A stretch of DNA of 64,000 nt. Source: an uncultured Pseudokineococcus sp. Its GTDB lineage: Bacteria > Actinomycetota > Actinomycetes > Actinomycetales > Quadrisphaeraceae. Below, one piece after another: positions 1-8,444 of the stretch (position 1 is its first letter; each line of letters starts with the position of its first letter). The translations under genes and the position numbers were made by a program. The stretch is from NCBI RefSeq assembly GCF_947495735.1, contig NZ_CANMAA010000008.1, forward strand, positions 98,976-162,975. The letters are read 5' to 3'. The notes beneath the pieces were generated by a model, which was not told the origin of the DNA, searched no databases, and saw only the letters and a list, made by a program, of their open reading frames with translations.

Positions 1-1187
1 GCCACGGGCACCGCGGTGCCGGAGGTCGGCGCCGCCAGGCCGAGCAGGACGGCGGCGGCCGTCGACTTCCCGCACCCGTTCGGCCCGGCCAGCGCGACGA
101 TGCGGCCGGGCGCGAGCGACATCGACAGCCCCGCCGGCGCGAGCACGCCGCGCCCGGGCTGCTCGACGCTGACGTCCACCAGCCGCACGGGGGCGCCGTC
201 GGCACGGCCCGGCTCGCGGGCAGGAGCCGCGGGGAGCGGCGTCTCGAGCACCGCGAAGGCCTGCTCGGCCGCGGCGACGCCGTCCGCGCTGGCGTGGAAG
301 GAGGCGCCGACCGCGCGCAGCGGCAGGTACACCTCGGGCGCGAGCAGCAGGACGACGAGCGCCGTCTCCAGGTCCAGCGACCCCGACACGAGCCGCAGCC
401 CGACGCCCACCGCGACGAGGGCCACCGACAGCGTCGTCAGCACCTCGAGCACGAGGGAGGACAGGAAGGCCATCCGCAGCGTCGCGCCCGTCGCGGCCCG
501 CGCGGCGTCGCCCGCGGCGCGCACCCGCGAGGCCTGGCCGGTCGCGCGGCCGAGCGCCCGCAGCGTCGGCAGGCCGGCGACGAGGTCGAGCACCTGCGCG
601 CCGAGGGCCTGCAGGCTGTCCTGGCGGCGCAGGGCGGCGTCGCGCGTCGCCCACCCGACGAGGGCCATGAACAGCGGGACCAGCGGGAGCGTGAGCGCGA
701 TCGTGGCCACCGCCAGCAGGTCCGCGCGCAGCATCACGAGCAGCAGCGCCGGCGGCAGGAGCGCGGCGAGCAGCAGCTGCGGCAGGTAGGTGACGAGGTA
801 GCCCTCGAGCCCGTCCAGCCCGCGGGTGGACAGCTCGGTGACGGCGACGGAGCGGTCCCCGAGGCCCCGCCGTCCCAGCCGTGCGGCGTGCGCGACGACG
901 GCCGCCCGCAGCTGCCCGATCGTCTGAGTCGCCGCGCGGTGGGCGAAGCGCTCCTGCACCCAGACGACCCCGACGCGCAGCGCGAGGACGACGGCGAGCC
1001 ATCCCGCGCTCGTCGCGACGTCGGACCACGCGTCGCCCCGCATCGTCACGCCGGCGACGGCGCGGGCCAGCAGCAGCGACTGCACGACGACGAGCACCGC
1101 CGTGGCGCCGCCCAGCAGCGCCGTCAGCACGACGTAGCGGCGGGCCGCGCGCGAGGTGCGCAGCAGGCGGGGGTCGAGCGGGCGCAC
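1..1187 (-). CDS. cydD: CydD, thiol-exporting ABC transporter half (partial)
   Basis: Permease-ATPase subunit of the CydDC inner-membrane exporter, which moves cysteine/glutathione-type thiols outward and is needed to assemble cytochrome bd. About 395 residues lie inside the window and the C-terminal part of the ATPase runs off the left edge. The first ~310 residues are hydrophobic with several membrane segments (ABC type-1 domain), and a Walker A, GPNGCGKST, falls near residue 365. The Walker B and signature motifs are not in view. The GTG start is three bases after the cydB stop, so cydA-cydB-cydD is one operon. CydC would be expected next, outside the window. CydC itself is the main alternative identity, but position right after cydB favours CydD. 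Confidence 0.88.
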   Translation of the reverse strand, partial: MRPLDPRLLRTSRAARRYVVLTALLGGATAVLVVVQSLLLARAVAGVTMRGDAWSDVATSAGWLAVVLALRVGVVWVQERFAHRAATQTIGQLRAAVVAHAARLGRRGLGDRSVAVTELSTRGLDGLEGYLVTYLPQLLLAALLPPALLLVMLRADLLAVATIALTLPLVPLFMALVGWATRDAALRRQDSLQALGAQVLDLVAGLPTLRALGRATGQASRVRAAGDAARAATGATLRMAFLSSLVLEVLTTLSVALVAVGVGLRLVSGSLDLETALVVLLLAPEVYLPLRAVGASFHASADGVAAAEQAFAVLETPLPAAPAREPGRADGAPVRLVDVSVEQPGRGVLAPAGLSMSLAPGRIVALAGPNGCGKSTAAAVLLGLAAPTSGTAVPV

Positions 1188-1190
1188 GGC

Positions 1191-2297
1191 TCAGGCCTGA
1201 CCGGGAGCGCTGCTGCTGGTGTCGGTGTCGGCCTCGCGCACGACCGTCGCGGGGCTGCTGCCCCCGCCGCCGCGCTGGCGCGGGACGACCTCCAGGCCGA
1301 TGCCCGCGGGGATGTGGTCCACCGACAGCCGGCGGCGGAACACCCACAGCGTCCACCCCTGGTAGAGCAGGACGAGGGGGGTGAGGAAGCCGGCTACCCA
1401 CGTCATCACGGTGAGCGTGTACTGCGTGGACGAGGCGTTCGCGATGGTGAGGGTGCCCGCCGGGTCGGTGCTCGAGGGCATCACGGCCGGGAAGAGCGAC
1501 CCGAAGATGAGCACCACCGCCGCGACGACGACCAGGCACGTCCCGGCGAACGCCAGCCCCTCGCGGCGCCGCGGCGCCAGGACGACGACGGCCAGCAGGC
1601 CCGCGGCGGCGACGGCCACCACGCCCCAGGTCCAGCCCTTGCCGTGCGCCAGCTGGGTCCAGACCGCCCAGGTCCCGGCGACGAGGAGCGTCGGCACCGA
1701 CAGCCGGACGGCGGTGCGGTGCGCGCGCTCGCGGACGTCGCCGAGGGTGCGCAGGCCCAGGAACAGCGCGCCGTGCAGCAGGAAGAGCATCAGCGTGGTG
1801 ACGCCGCCGAGCAGCGCGTAGGGGCCCAGCAGGTCGAGCACCGAGCCGGTGGAGGTGAAGTCCGCGTCGATCGGCACGCCGCGCACGATGTTGGAGAACG
1901 CGACGCCCCACAGCAGCGCCGGGAGGACCGAGCCCACGAAGATCGCGACGTCCCACCGGGTGCGCCAGCGCTGCTCGTCGAGCTTGCCGCGGTACTCGAA
2001 GGCGACGCCGCGGATGATCAGCGCGAACAGGATGGCCAGCAGCGGCATGTAGAAGCCGCTGAAGAGCGTGGCGTACCACTCGGGGAACGCCGCGAACGTG
2101 GCGCCGCCGGCGACGATCAGCCAGACCTCGTTGCCGTCCCAGACGGGGGCGATGGTGTTGATGACGAGGCGGCGCTCGGCGTCCGACCGCGTGACGAACG
2201 GCATCAGCATGCCGACGCCGAAGTCGAAGCCCTCGAGCACGAGGTAGCCGGTCCACAGGACGGCGATGAGCAGGAACCAGACCAGCTGGAGGTCCAC
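1191..2297 (-). CDS. cydB: Cytochrome bd ubiquinol/menaquinol oxidase subunit II
   Basis: Membrane subunit II of cytochrome bd, the high-affinity terminal oxidase that reduces O2 with quinol electrons when oxygen is scarce. The 368-residue protein begins VDLQLVWFLLIAVLWTGY and soon reaches the typical GFDFGVGML stretch. About eight to nine membrane helices follow, with the conserved WDGNEVWL segment near residue 55. GTG at 2297 is chosen because it places the conserved N-terminus at residue 1; the frame stays open upstream into cydA but gives no family-like sequence. It follows cydA by 50 bases and precedes cydD by 3. The C-terminal ~40 residues are a low-complexity cytoplasmic tail. Confidence 0.95.
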   Translation of the reverse strand: MDLQLVWFLLIAVLWTGYLVLEGFDFGVGMLMPFVTRSDAERRLVINTIAPVWDGNEVWLIVAGGATFAAFPEWYATLFSGFYMPLLAILFALIIRGVAFEYRGKLDEQRWRTRWDVAIFVGSVLPALLWGVAFSNIVRGVPIDADFTSTGSVLDLLGPYALLGGVTTLMLFLLHGALFLGLRTLGDVRERAHRTAVRLSVPTLLVAGTWAVWTQLAHGKGWTWGVVAVAAAGLLAVVVLAPRRREGLAFAGTCLVVVAAVVLIFGSLFPAVMPSSTDPAGTLTIANASSTQYTLTVMTWVAGFLTPLVLLYQGWTLWVFRRRLSVDHIPAGIGLEVVPRQRGGGGSSPATVVREADTDTSSSAPGQA

Positions 2298-2347
2298 GGG
2301 GAGGTCTCGCTTCTCGGGGAGGGGGCTTCTCGGGAGGTGGAGGCGCG

Positions 2348-3787
2348 TCAGTACGCGAAGTGCAGAGGGGCGTCGGGCTGGCGCTGGTCGTCGCCCGGGG
2401 GCGCCTCGGCCGGCTGCGCGCCGTGCTGGACGTAGCGGCGCAGCAGGCCGAACCACACGACGGCGAGAACGCCGTACACGAGCGTGTAGACGACCAGCGA
2501 GGTGAGCACGGCCCACTCCGAGATCGGCGACACCCCCACCGCGGTCAGCAGCCGGACCTCCGTCTCGCCCGTCGGGTTCGGCGCGACGACCCAGGGCTGG
2601 CGCCCCATCTCCGTGAAGATCCAGCCCGTCGCGTTGGCGAGGAAGGGCATGGGCAGGGCGACCAGCGCGAGCCGGCCGAACCAGCGCTGCGACGGGATGC
2701 GGCCGCGGCGCGTGAGCCACAGGCCGGCCAGTGCGAGCGCCGCGGAGAAGACGCCGAAGCCCATCATCAGGCGGAAGGACCAGTAGGTGACGGGCAGCAG
2801 CGGCGTGTAGCTGCCGGGGCCGTAGAGCTGCTCGTAGCTGGCCTGCACCTCGCGGACGCCGGGGACCGTGGCGTCGACGTCGCCCGTGGCGAGGTAGGCC
2901 GTCACGCCCGGGACGGTGAGCTGGCGCACGTCGCAGCGGTTCTCGAGGTCGCCGACGGCGAAGATGCTGAAGCCCGCGCCGGTCTCGGTGTCGCACAGCG
3001 CTTCGGCGGCGGCCATCTTCATGGGCTGCTGCTCGAACATGAGCTTGGCCTGCGCGTCACCGGAGACGAAGACCCCCACGCCGCCGACGAGCAGCGCGAC
3101 GAGCCCGACCATGAGCGCGGGGCGGTAGACCGCGGCCTCGTCCGTGCGGCCGGCCCTCATGTGCCGCACGCACCACCAGCCCGCGATGCCGGCGACGAAC
3201 GTCCCGGCGACGACGAGGGAACCCGTCACCGTGTGCGGGAACGCCGCCAGCAGCGTCGAGTTCGTGAGGACGGCGAGGATGCTGTCCATCTCGGCGCGGC
3301 CGGTCTCGGGGTTGTAGTGGGTCCCGACCGGGTGCTGCATCCACGAGTTCGCGGCGAGGATGAAGTACGCCGAGGCGTTCACCGACAGCGCCACGAGCCA
3401 GATGCAGGCCAGGTGGACGAGGCGGGGCAGGCGGTCCCAGCCGAAGATCCACAGGCCGAGGAACGTGGACTCGACGAAGAACGCCGCGAGGCCCTCGATC
3501 GCGAGCGGCGCGCCGAACACGTCCCCGACGAAGCGCGAGTACTCGCTCCAGTTCATCCCGAACTGGAACTCCTGCACGATGCCGGTGACGACGCCGGTGG
3601 CGAAGTTGATGAGCAGGAGCTCGCCGAAGAACTTCGTCAGCCGCAGCCAGCGCTCCTGGCCCGTGCGGTGCCAGGCGGTCTGCATGACGGCGACGAGCGG
3701 TGCCAGGCCGATCGTGAGCGGCACGAACATGAAGTGGTAGATCGTGATGATGCCGAACTGCCACCGCGCGAGGTCCAGGGTGTCCAC
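2348..3787 (-). CDS. cydA: Cytochrome bd oxidase subunit I
   Basis: Quinol-oxidising, heme b558/b595/d-bearing subunit of cytochrome bd. The 479-residue product starts VDTLDLARWQFGIITIYHF, with the conserved heme-ligand His near residue 19. It carries the GRQPW motif late in the protein (MGRQPWVV) and a short Q-loop of the kind usual in Gram-positive and actinobacterial enzymes. GTG at 3787 is chosen over an ATG 66 bases upstream because the family N-terminus begins exactly here and the extra 22 residues are Arg/Ala-rich and unlike CydA. First gene of cydABD. A GGGAC-N4-GTCCC palindrome lies 59 bases upstream, suggesting control by the DevR-type regulator encoded at 16.8 kb. Confidence 0.96.
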   Translation of the reverse strand: MDTLDLARWQFGIITIYHFMFVPLTIGLAPLVAVMQTAWHRTGQERWLRLTKFFGELLLINFATGVVTGIVQEFQFGMNWSEYSRFVGDVFGAPLAIEGLAAFFVESTFLGLWIFGWDRLPRLVHLACIWLVALSVNASAYFILAANSWMQHPVGTHYNPETGRAEMDSILAVLTNSTLLAAFPHTVTGSLVVAGTFVAGIAGWWCVRHMRAGRTDEAAVYRPALMVGLVALLVGGVGVFVSGDAQAKLMFEQQPMKMAAAEALCDTETGAGFSIFAVGDLENRCDVRQLTVPGVTAYLATGDVDATVPGVREVQASYEQLYGPGSYTPLLPVTYWSFRLMMGFGVFSAALALAGLWLTRRGRIPSQRWFGRLALVALPMPFLANATGWIFTEMGRQPWVVAPNPTGETEVRLLTAVGVSPISEWAVLTSLVVYTLVYGVLAVVWFGLLRRYVQHGAQPAEAPPGDDQRQPDAPLHFAY

Positions 3788-3845
3788 GCGAGCGACGCTA
3801 AGGACGGCGCCCGCCCGGGAGGCTCGCCGAGAGTCGCCCCTCCTC

Positions 3846-3859
3846 GGGACCAAGGTCCC
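3846..3859. promoter_or_regulatory. DosR/DevR-type box upstream of cydA
   Basis: The sequence GGGACCAAGGTCCC is a perfect palindrome of two GGGAC half-sites separated by four bases. It matches the mycobacterial DosR consensus TTSGGGACTWWAGTCCCSAA in half-sites and spacing. It sits 59 bases before the cydA GTG. A DosR-like response regulator is encoded in the same window. Function as an operator is inferred. Confidence 0.7.
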
Positions 3860-3914
3860 TCACGTGCGCGCATCCGTCCCGGATGTCCGGATCAGCCAGG
3901 CTCGTCCACACGTC

Positions 3915-3950
3915 CCCCCGGGGCGAGTCGTCGCCTGCTCGCCCCGGGGG
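3915..3950 (-). terminator. Hairpin downstream of the L,D-transpeptidase gene
   Basis: A 13-bp GC stem (3915-3927 with 3938-3950; arm CCCCCGGGGCGAG) encloses a 10-base loop about 75 bases after the transpeptidase stop. There is no clear T-run, as is common in actinobacteria. An 18-base direct repeat (ggggcgagtcgtcgcctg) occurs at 3920-3937, partly in this stem, and again at 3961-3978, so part of the hairpin is duplicated. Confidence 0.5.
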
Positions 3951-4024
3951 TCGCCCTCGTGGGGCGAGTCGTCGCCTGGTCGCCCACGTGCTGTCGTGCC
4001 GCGCCCCCTGGTCGGGGCGACGTC

Positions 4025-4792
4025 TCAGCGCACGACCACGGTGCTCCCGATCGGCATCAGGCCCTTGCTCCAGATCATGTCCATCGCCGCGGTGCTCACC
4101 CGGGCGCACCCGTGGGACGCCGGGTAGGCCGGGATGCTCGTGGAGCCGTGGACGGCGATGCCGTCCGGGTGGAAGTACCGCGGCCGGTACAGCCGGCCGA
4201 GCGCCGCGTCCCGCCAGCCGTCCTGGGCCCAGCTGACGCGGAAGGTCCCCGCGGGGGTGTCCGCGAGGCTCCGCCCGCCCTTGCTGTTCCGGTAGTACTC
4301 GAACGTCCCGGTGGACGTGTGCAGGACCGTCCGGACGCGCCCGCCGTCGACGAACAGGACGAGCCCGGCGTCGCGCACGACCTCCACGGCGCGCCCGCTG
4401 CGCGTGCTGGCCCGCGGGACGACGCCGGAGTCCAGCGCCCGGCGGGTCCTCGGCCCCAGGACGCCGTCGCGCGACAGCCCGGCCGCCCCCTGCAGGGCGA
4501 AGACCGCCTGCTCCGTGAGCGGGCCGAACGCGCCGTCCGGCGTGCCGAGCCAGTACCCCAGCGCGCTGAGCCGCTTCTGCGCCGCCAGGACCGCGGCGCT
4601 GCGGTCGCCGCGGCGCAGGACCGGCGCCGCTGCGGTCGAGCCGGCAGCCGAGGCGGTGAGGGCAGGTGGCGCCGACCCGACCCGCGGGGTCGTCGCCCCC
4701 GCCCCCGCGCCCGTGCCGAGGACGACCAGAGCTGCTGCCGCAGCTGCCGTCGCCGTCCTCACCAGGTGTGTCGTCGTCGTCCCTCGTCGCAT
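4025..4792 (-). CDS. Secreted L,D-transpeptidase with peptidoglycan-binding domain
   Basis: Likely forms or modifies 3-3 cross-links in peptidoglycan, acting outside the membrane. The 255-residue protein has a basic N-terminus and an Ala-rich hydrophobic stretch (about residues 10-33) that looks like a signal peptide. A PG_binding_1-type domain follows at ~55-120, then a YkuD catalytic domain at ~135-255 with His215 and the SHGCAR motif (residues 226-231, catalytic Cys229). ATG at 4792 is used; a GTG four codons earlier is an equal alternative. It stands between hmp and cydA on the same strand without clear coupling to either. Paralogues are common in actinobacteria, so the substrate is not specified. 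Confidence 0.9.
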   Translation of the reverse strand: MRRGTTTTHLVRTATAAAAAALVVLGTGAGAGATTPRVGSAPPALTASAAGSTAAAPVLRRGDRSAAVLAAQKRLSALGYWLGTPDGAFGPLTEQAVFALQGAAGLSRDGVLGPRTRRALDSGVVPRASTRSGRAVEVVRDAGLVLFVDGGRVRTVLHTSTGTFEYYRNSKGGRSLADTPAGTFRVSWAQDGWRDAALGRLYRPRYFHPDGIAVHGSTSIPAYPASHGCARVSTAAMDMIWSKGLMPIGSTVVVR

Positions 4793-4944
4793 GGCCGCCC
4801 CCACGTCCTCGCACCGAGCGTGACGACGTGGTCGTCGCCGCGCACGCCTGATCGTCCTCGCCGCGACGGCTCGTGTCCGGCGCTTCGGCGGATCGGTGGA
4901 CGACGCACCGGCGCACCGGGGGACGACGCAGGGCCCCGCGGGGC

Positions 4945-6195
4945 TCAGCCCGCCGACCCCGTGGCGGCCCACAGGTCGGGGCCGAAGACCTCGTAGTGGA
5001 TGCGCTCGGCCGGCACGCCCTGGCGCAGCAGCCCGGCGCGCACCTCGCGCATGAACGGCAGCGGCCCGCACACGTACGCCACCGCGCCGTCGGGGACGGC
5101 GACGTCGGCCATGTCGACGAAGCCCTCCCGCGGCACCGCGCCGCCGCCGGTGACCGGGTCGGCGCCGGGGCGCTCGTACCAGACGTGCTGCTCGGCCCGC
5201 GGCAGCTGCGCGCTCAGGGCGTCGACCTCCTCGCGCAGCGGGTGGACGTCCCGCGAGCGGTCGGCGTGCACCAGCACGACCTGCCGGTCCGGCGTCCGCC
5301 GCGCCACGGTGTCGAGCATCGCCGCCATCGGCGTGATGCCGACGCCGGCGCTCGCGAGCACCAGCGGCGCCGTCGAGGTGTCCAGCACGACCTCGCCGAA
5401 GGGCTCGCTGAGCAGCAGCGCGTCGCCCTCGCGGACGTCGTCGTGCAGGTACGTCGACACGGCGCCCTCCGGGGCGCCGTCGTGCGCCGCGACCCGGCGC
5501 ACGCTGATGCGCAGGGAGTCCCGGCCGGGGCCGCGGGAGAGCGTGTACTGGCGGGGCTGGCGGCGCCCGTCCGGCAGGTCGACGACCACGGAGACGTACT
5601 GGCCCGGCGAGAAGTCGGGCACGGCGTCGCCGTCCGCCGGGGTGAGGACGAAGGACGTGACCTCCTCGGTGCTCGCCTCCTTGGCGCGCACCACCCACTC
5701 CCGCCACGGGTCCTCGGGGTCGACGCCGGCCCCCTGGTACAGGCGGGCCTCGGCGGCGACGAGCTGCACGGCGAACAGCCAGTACACCTCGTCCCACGCC
5801 CGGGCGACCTCCGCCGTCACGGCGTCGCCGAGGACCTCGCCGACCGCCTCCGTCAGGTGCCGGCCGACGACCAGGTACTGCTCGGGGCGGATGTCGAGCG
5901 CCGCGTGCTTGTGCGCGATGCGGGCCATCACGCGGTCGAAGTCGACGTCACCGCCCGGGCCGGCGTCGTCGCCGTCCTGGGCGAGCAGGTGCTCTGCGTA
6001 GGCGACGACGGACATCGCCAGAGCCTGCTGCTGCTCGCCGCTGGCCTGGTTGGCGGCGTTGAAGGTGCGCAGCAGCTCGGGGTGCGCCGAGAGCATCGCG
6101 GCGTAGAAGGTCGTCGTGATCTGGACGCCGTGGGCCTGGACGGCGGGCAGCGTCGCGCGCACGACCTCGGCGGAGCTGGGGGACAGGATCGACAT
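4945..6195 (-). CDS. hmp: Flavohemoglobin, nitric oxide dioxygenase
   Basis: Oxidises NO to nitrate using O2 and NAD(P)H, protecting the cell from NO made by nitrite reduction. The 416 residues divide into a globin domain (~1-145; distal Tyr31 in TFYAAML, proximal His97 in the AHKHAALDI segment), an FAD domain (~160-265; RQYTLS at 215-220) and an NAD domain (~270-410; GVGITPM, late CGPLPFM). This is full length for the family. ATG at 6195 has GGAAGAGGT just upstream; a longer frame opens 18 codons earlier but adds only Arg/Thr-rich sequence. It is the last gene after narGHJIK on the same strand, 89 bases behind narK, which fits a detoxifying role for nitrate respiration. Confidence 0.95.
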   Translation of the reverse strand: MSILSPSSAEVVRATLPAVQAHGVQITTTFYAAMLSAHPELLRTFNAANQASGEQQQALAMSVVAYAEHLLAQDGDDAGPGGDVDFDRVMARIAHKHAALDIRPEQYLVVGRHLTEAVGEVLGDAVTAEVARAWDEVYWLFAVQLVAAEARLYQGAGVDPEDPWREWVVRAKEASTEEVTSFVLTPADGDAVPDFSPGQYVSVVVDLPDGRRQPRQYTLSRGPGRDSLRISVRRVAAHDGAPEGAVSTYLHDDVREGDALLLSEPFGEVVLDTSTAPLVLASAGVGITPMAAMLDTVARRTPDRQVVLVHADRSRDVHPLREEVDALSAQLPRAEQHVWYERPGADPVTGGGAVPREGFVDMADVAVPDGAVAYVCGPLPFMREVRAGLLRQGVPAERIHYEVFGPDLWAATGSAG

Positions 6196-6242
6196 GGGAC
6201 CTCTTCCGGGTCGTCGGGTCGTGAGACGTGGTGCCGCGCAGC

Positions 6243-6294
6243 GGGTCACGACTGCGGGTCACGACTGCGGGTCAGGGCTCCGGGTCAGGGCTGC
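6243..6294. repeat. Four 13-bp tandem repeats over the narK stop codon
   Basis: Four head-to-tail 13-base units: gggtcacgactgc twice, then gggtcagggctcc and gggtcagggctgc. On the minus strand each carries TGACCC, and the narK stop codon lies in the unit met first by the ribosome. The array therefore lies at the end of narK and in the narK-hmp spacer. Confidence 0.85.
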
Positions 6295-7574
6295 GCGGGA
6301 CGGCCTGCGAGGGAGCGCATGGCGAACCACGTGTAGAGCGCGGCGACCAGGGCGACCGCTGCGAGCAGGGCCAGCCCGGGCCGGTAGTTGCCCTGCCAGC
6401 CGTAGATGGCGCCCATCAGCAGGGGCGGGGCGAAGCCGCCGAGCCCGCCGGCCGCGCCGACGACGCCGGTCACCGAGCCGACCGTCCCGGCCGGTGCGAC
6501 GAGGGCGACGAGCGCGAACACGGCGCCGGAGGCGGTGCCGAGCGCCGCCGCCATGGCCAGGAAGGCGATGGTGCCCACGGGAGCGAGCGGCCGCTCGAAC
6601 GCGGAGACGGCGGCGAAGACCGCCACCACCGAGAAGCAGGTGACGAGCACGGGCACGGGGTGCACCCGGTCCGAGAGCCACCCGCCGATGGGGCGCATCG
6701 CGACGGCGAGGACGACGAAGCCGGCGGTGCGGACGGCGGCGTCGCCCGGGGTGAGGCCGAAGGCGTCCCGCAGGTAGGTGGGCAGGTAGACGCTGAAGGC
6801 GACGAACCCGCCGAAGCCGACGGCGTAGAGGAAGGACAGCTGCAGCGTCACCGGCATCCGGGCGGTGTCCCAGGCGCGGCGCAGCGCGCTGCCCGAGGCG
6901 GGCTGGCGACCGGGCGGGTCGCGGAGCACGATCGCGGAGACGACCGCGAACGCGGCGAGCGCCACGGCGACGAGGACGAACGGGAAGCTCAGCGCCAGCG
7001 CGTCCTTCAGCGCCACGGTGGTGAAGGAGGCGATGGCCGTGCCGCCCATGCCGATGCCGAAGATGCCGATGGCCGTCCCGCGCCGCTCCGGCGGGAACCA
7101 GGCGTTGACGAAGGGCACCCCGATGGCGAACGTCGTGCCGCCGAGCCCGAGGACGACGCCGCCCAGCACGAGCAGCGTGTACGAGTCCGGCGCCACGAGC
7201 CCCACGAACAGGACGGGGACGATCGTCAGCGCCGTCACCACGGGGAACATCACGCGGGCGCCGAAGCGGTCGGTCAGCGCGCCGACGGGGATGCGCCCGA
7301 GGGACCCGACGACGACGGGCACGGCGACCAGCAGGGACTTCTGCATCGCGGACAGCTGCAGGGAGTCGGCGAAGAAGGAGCCGAGCGGGGCGATGAGGGC
7401 CCACGCCCAGAAGTTCACGGCGAAGCCGACGGTCGCGACCGCGAGCATGGCCCAGGCGCCCGGCGGGACGGGCGTCGCCGCGGGACGGGACGCGGCGGCC
7501 CCGCCGGTGGTCGTGCCGGGAGTCGTGCCGGGGGTGCTGCCAGCGGTGTGGCGGGTGGTGCGCGCGGACGGCAT
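6285..7574 (-). CDS. narK: Nitrate/nitrite transporter of the MFS NarK family
   Basis: Moves nitrate in and/or nitrite out across the membrane for respiratory nitrate reduction. The 429-residue protein has a Ser/Thr/Gly-rich N-terminal tail (~35 residues) and then about 12 helices. It shows both nitrate-porter signatures: a Gly-rich stretch GLGGTTFAIGVPFVNAWF near residue 145 and GAAGGLGGFAPPLLMG near residue 385. It follows narI by 129 bases and precedes hmp, so it belongs to the nar cluster. The direction of transport cannot be told from sequence. The spacer before it is rich in ggtgcggccgag-like repeats. Confidence 0.92.
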   Translation of the reverse strand: MPSARTTRHTAGSTPGTTPGTTTGGAAASRPAATPVPPGAWAMLAVATVGFAVNFWAWALIAPLGSFFADSLQLSAMQKSLLVAVPVVVGSLGRIPVGALTDRFGARVMFPVVTALTIVPVLFVGLVAPDSYTLLVLGGVVLGLGGTTFAIGVPFVNAWFPPERRGTAIGIFGIGMGGTAIASFTTVALKDALALSFPFVLVAVALAAFAVVSAIVLRDPPGRQPASGSALRRAWDTARMPVTLQLSFLYAVGFGGFVAFSVYLPTYLRDAFGLTPGDAAVRTAGFVVLAVAMRPIGGWLSDRVHPVPVLVTCFSVVAVFAAVSAFERPLAPVGTIAFLAMAAALGTASGAVFALVALVAPAGTVGSVTGVVGAAGGLGGFAPPLLMGAIYGWQGNYRPGLALLAAVALVAALYTWFAMRSLAGRPAQP

Positions 7575-7703
7575 CGCGCTGCTCCTCAGGGGTGCGCAGG
7601 GATGAGCGGGAAGGGGCGGGGCGCCCCCGGGGGTGCGGCTGCAGTGGTGCGGCGGCGGCGGTGCGGCCGAGGTGGTGCGGCCGAGGTGGTGCGGCGGGGC
7701 GGC

Positions 7704-8444
7704 TCAGCGGCGGGAGGACCCGACGCGGTCCCACCCGCGAGCGGTGGCGCGGCTGCCCAGCTGCGGGGTCCGGCTGCGGTAGACGATGTACGGGCGCGTG
7801 AAGTACCCGAGGGGCGCGCTGAACACGTGGACGAGCCGCGTGAAGGGCCACGCCGCGAACAGCGCGCAGGCCGACAGCGCGTGCAGCTGGTAGCCCAGGC
7901 CGGCCTCGGCCATCAGCTCGGGCTTCGGCGAGAAGTAGAAGAGCCCGCGGAACCACGGGGAGACCGTGTGCCGGTAGTCCACGCCCTCGCCGACGAAGTT
8001 GCCGAGCACGGTGTTGCTGAGCCCGAGCAGGATCGTGGTCGTCAGCAGGACGTACATGAGCTTGTCGTTGCGCGTGGTGGCCGAGAAGACCGGCCCCACG
8101 GTGCGCCGCCGGTAGATGAGGATGGCGAGGCCGGCGATCGTGCCGATGCCGGCGACGGCGCCCAGGCCCACGGCGACGACGTGGTAGGCGTGCTCGGGGA
8201 TGCCCGCCGCCTCCGTCCAGGACGTGGGGATCCCGAGGCCGACGACGTGCCCGCCGAGGGCGGCGAGGATGCCGAAGTGGAACAGCGGGCTGCCCCAGCG
8301 CAGCAGCCGGCTCTCGTAGAGCTGGGACGAGCGCGTCGTCCACCCGAACTTGTCGTACCGGTAGCGCCAGTAGTGCCCGACGACGAACACCGCCATGGCC
8401 ACGTAGGGGACGACCACCCAGAGCACGACGTCGAGGGGGTTCAC
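7704..8444 (-). CDS. narI: Respiratory nitrate reductase gamma subunit (cytochrome b)
   Basis: Membrane diheme cytochrome b that takes electrons from menaquinol and passes them to NarH. The 246 residues hold five predicted membrane helices with conserved His residues such as HFGILAALGGH and, late, LGYQLHALSA. GTG at 8444 overlaps the narJ stop as GTGA, the usual arrangement in this operon. The frame extends far upstream but without family sequence. The Arg-rich C-terminus is cytoplasmic. Confidence 0.95.
   Translation of the reverse strand: MNPLDVVLWVVVPYVAMAVFVVGHYWRYRYDKFGWTTRSSQLYESRLLRWGSPLFHFGILAALGGHVVGLGIPTSWTEAAGIPEHAYHVVAVGLGAVAGIGTIAGLAILIYRRRTVGPVFSATTRNDKLMYVLLTTTILLGLSNTVLGNFVGEGVDYRHTVSPWFRGLFYFSPKPELMAEAGLGYQLHALSACALFAAWPFTRLVHVFSAPLGYFTRPYIVYRSRTPQLGSRATARGWDRVGSSRR

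Noticed and set aside
3788..3853. 22-residue N-terminal extension of CydA from an upstream ATG
   Set aside because: The extra residues are Arg/Ala-rich and CydA proteins begin at the conserved LDLARWQFG segment; GTG at 3787 fits.
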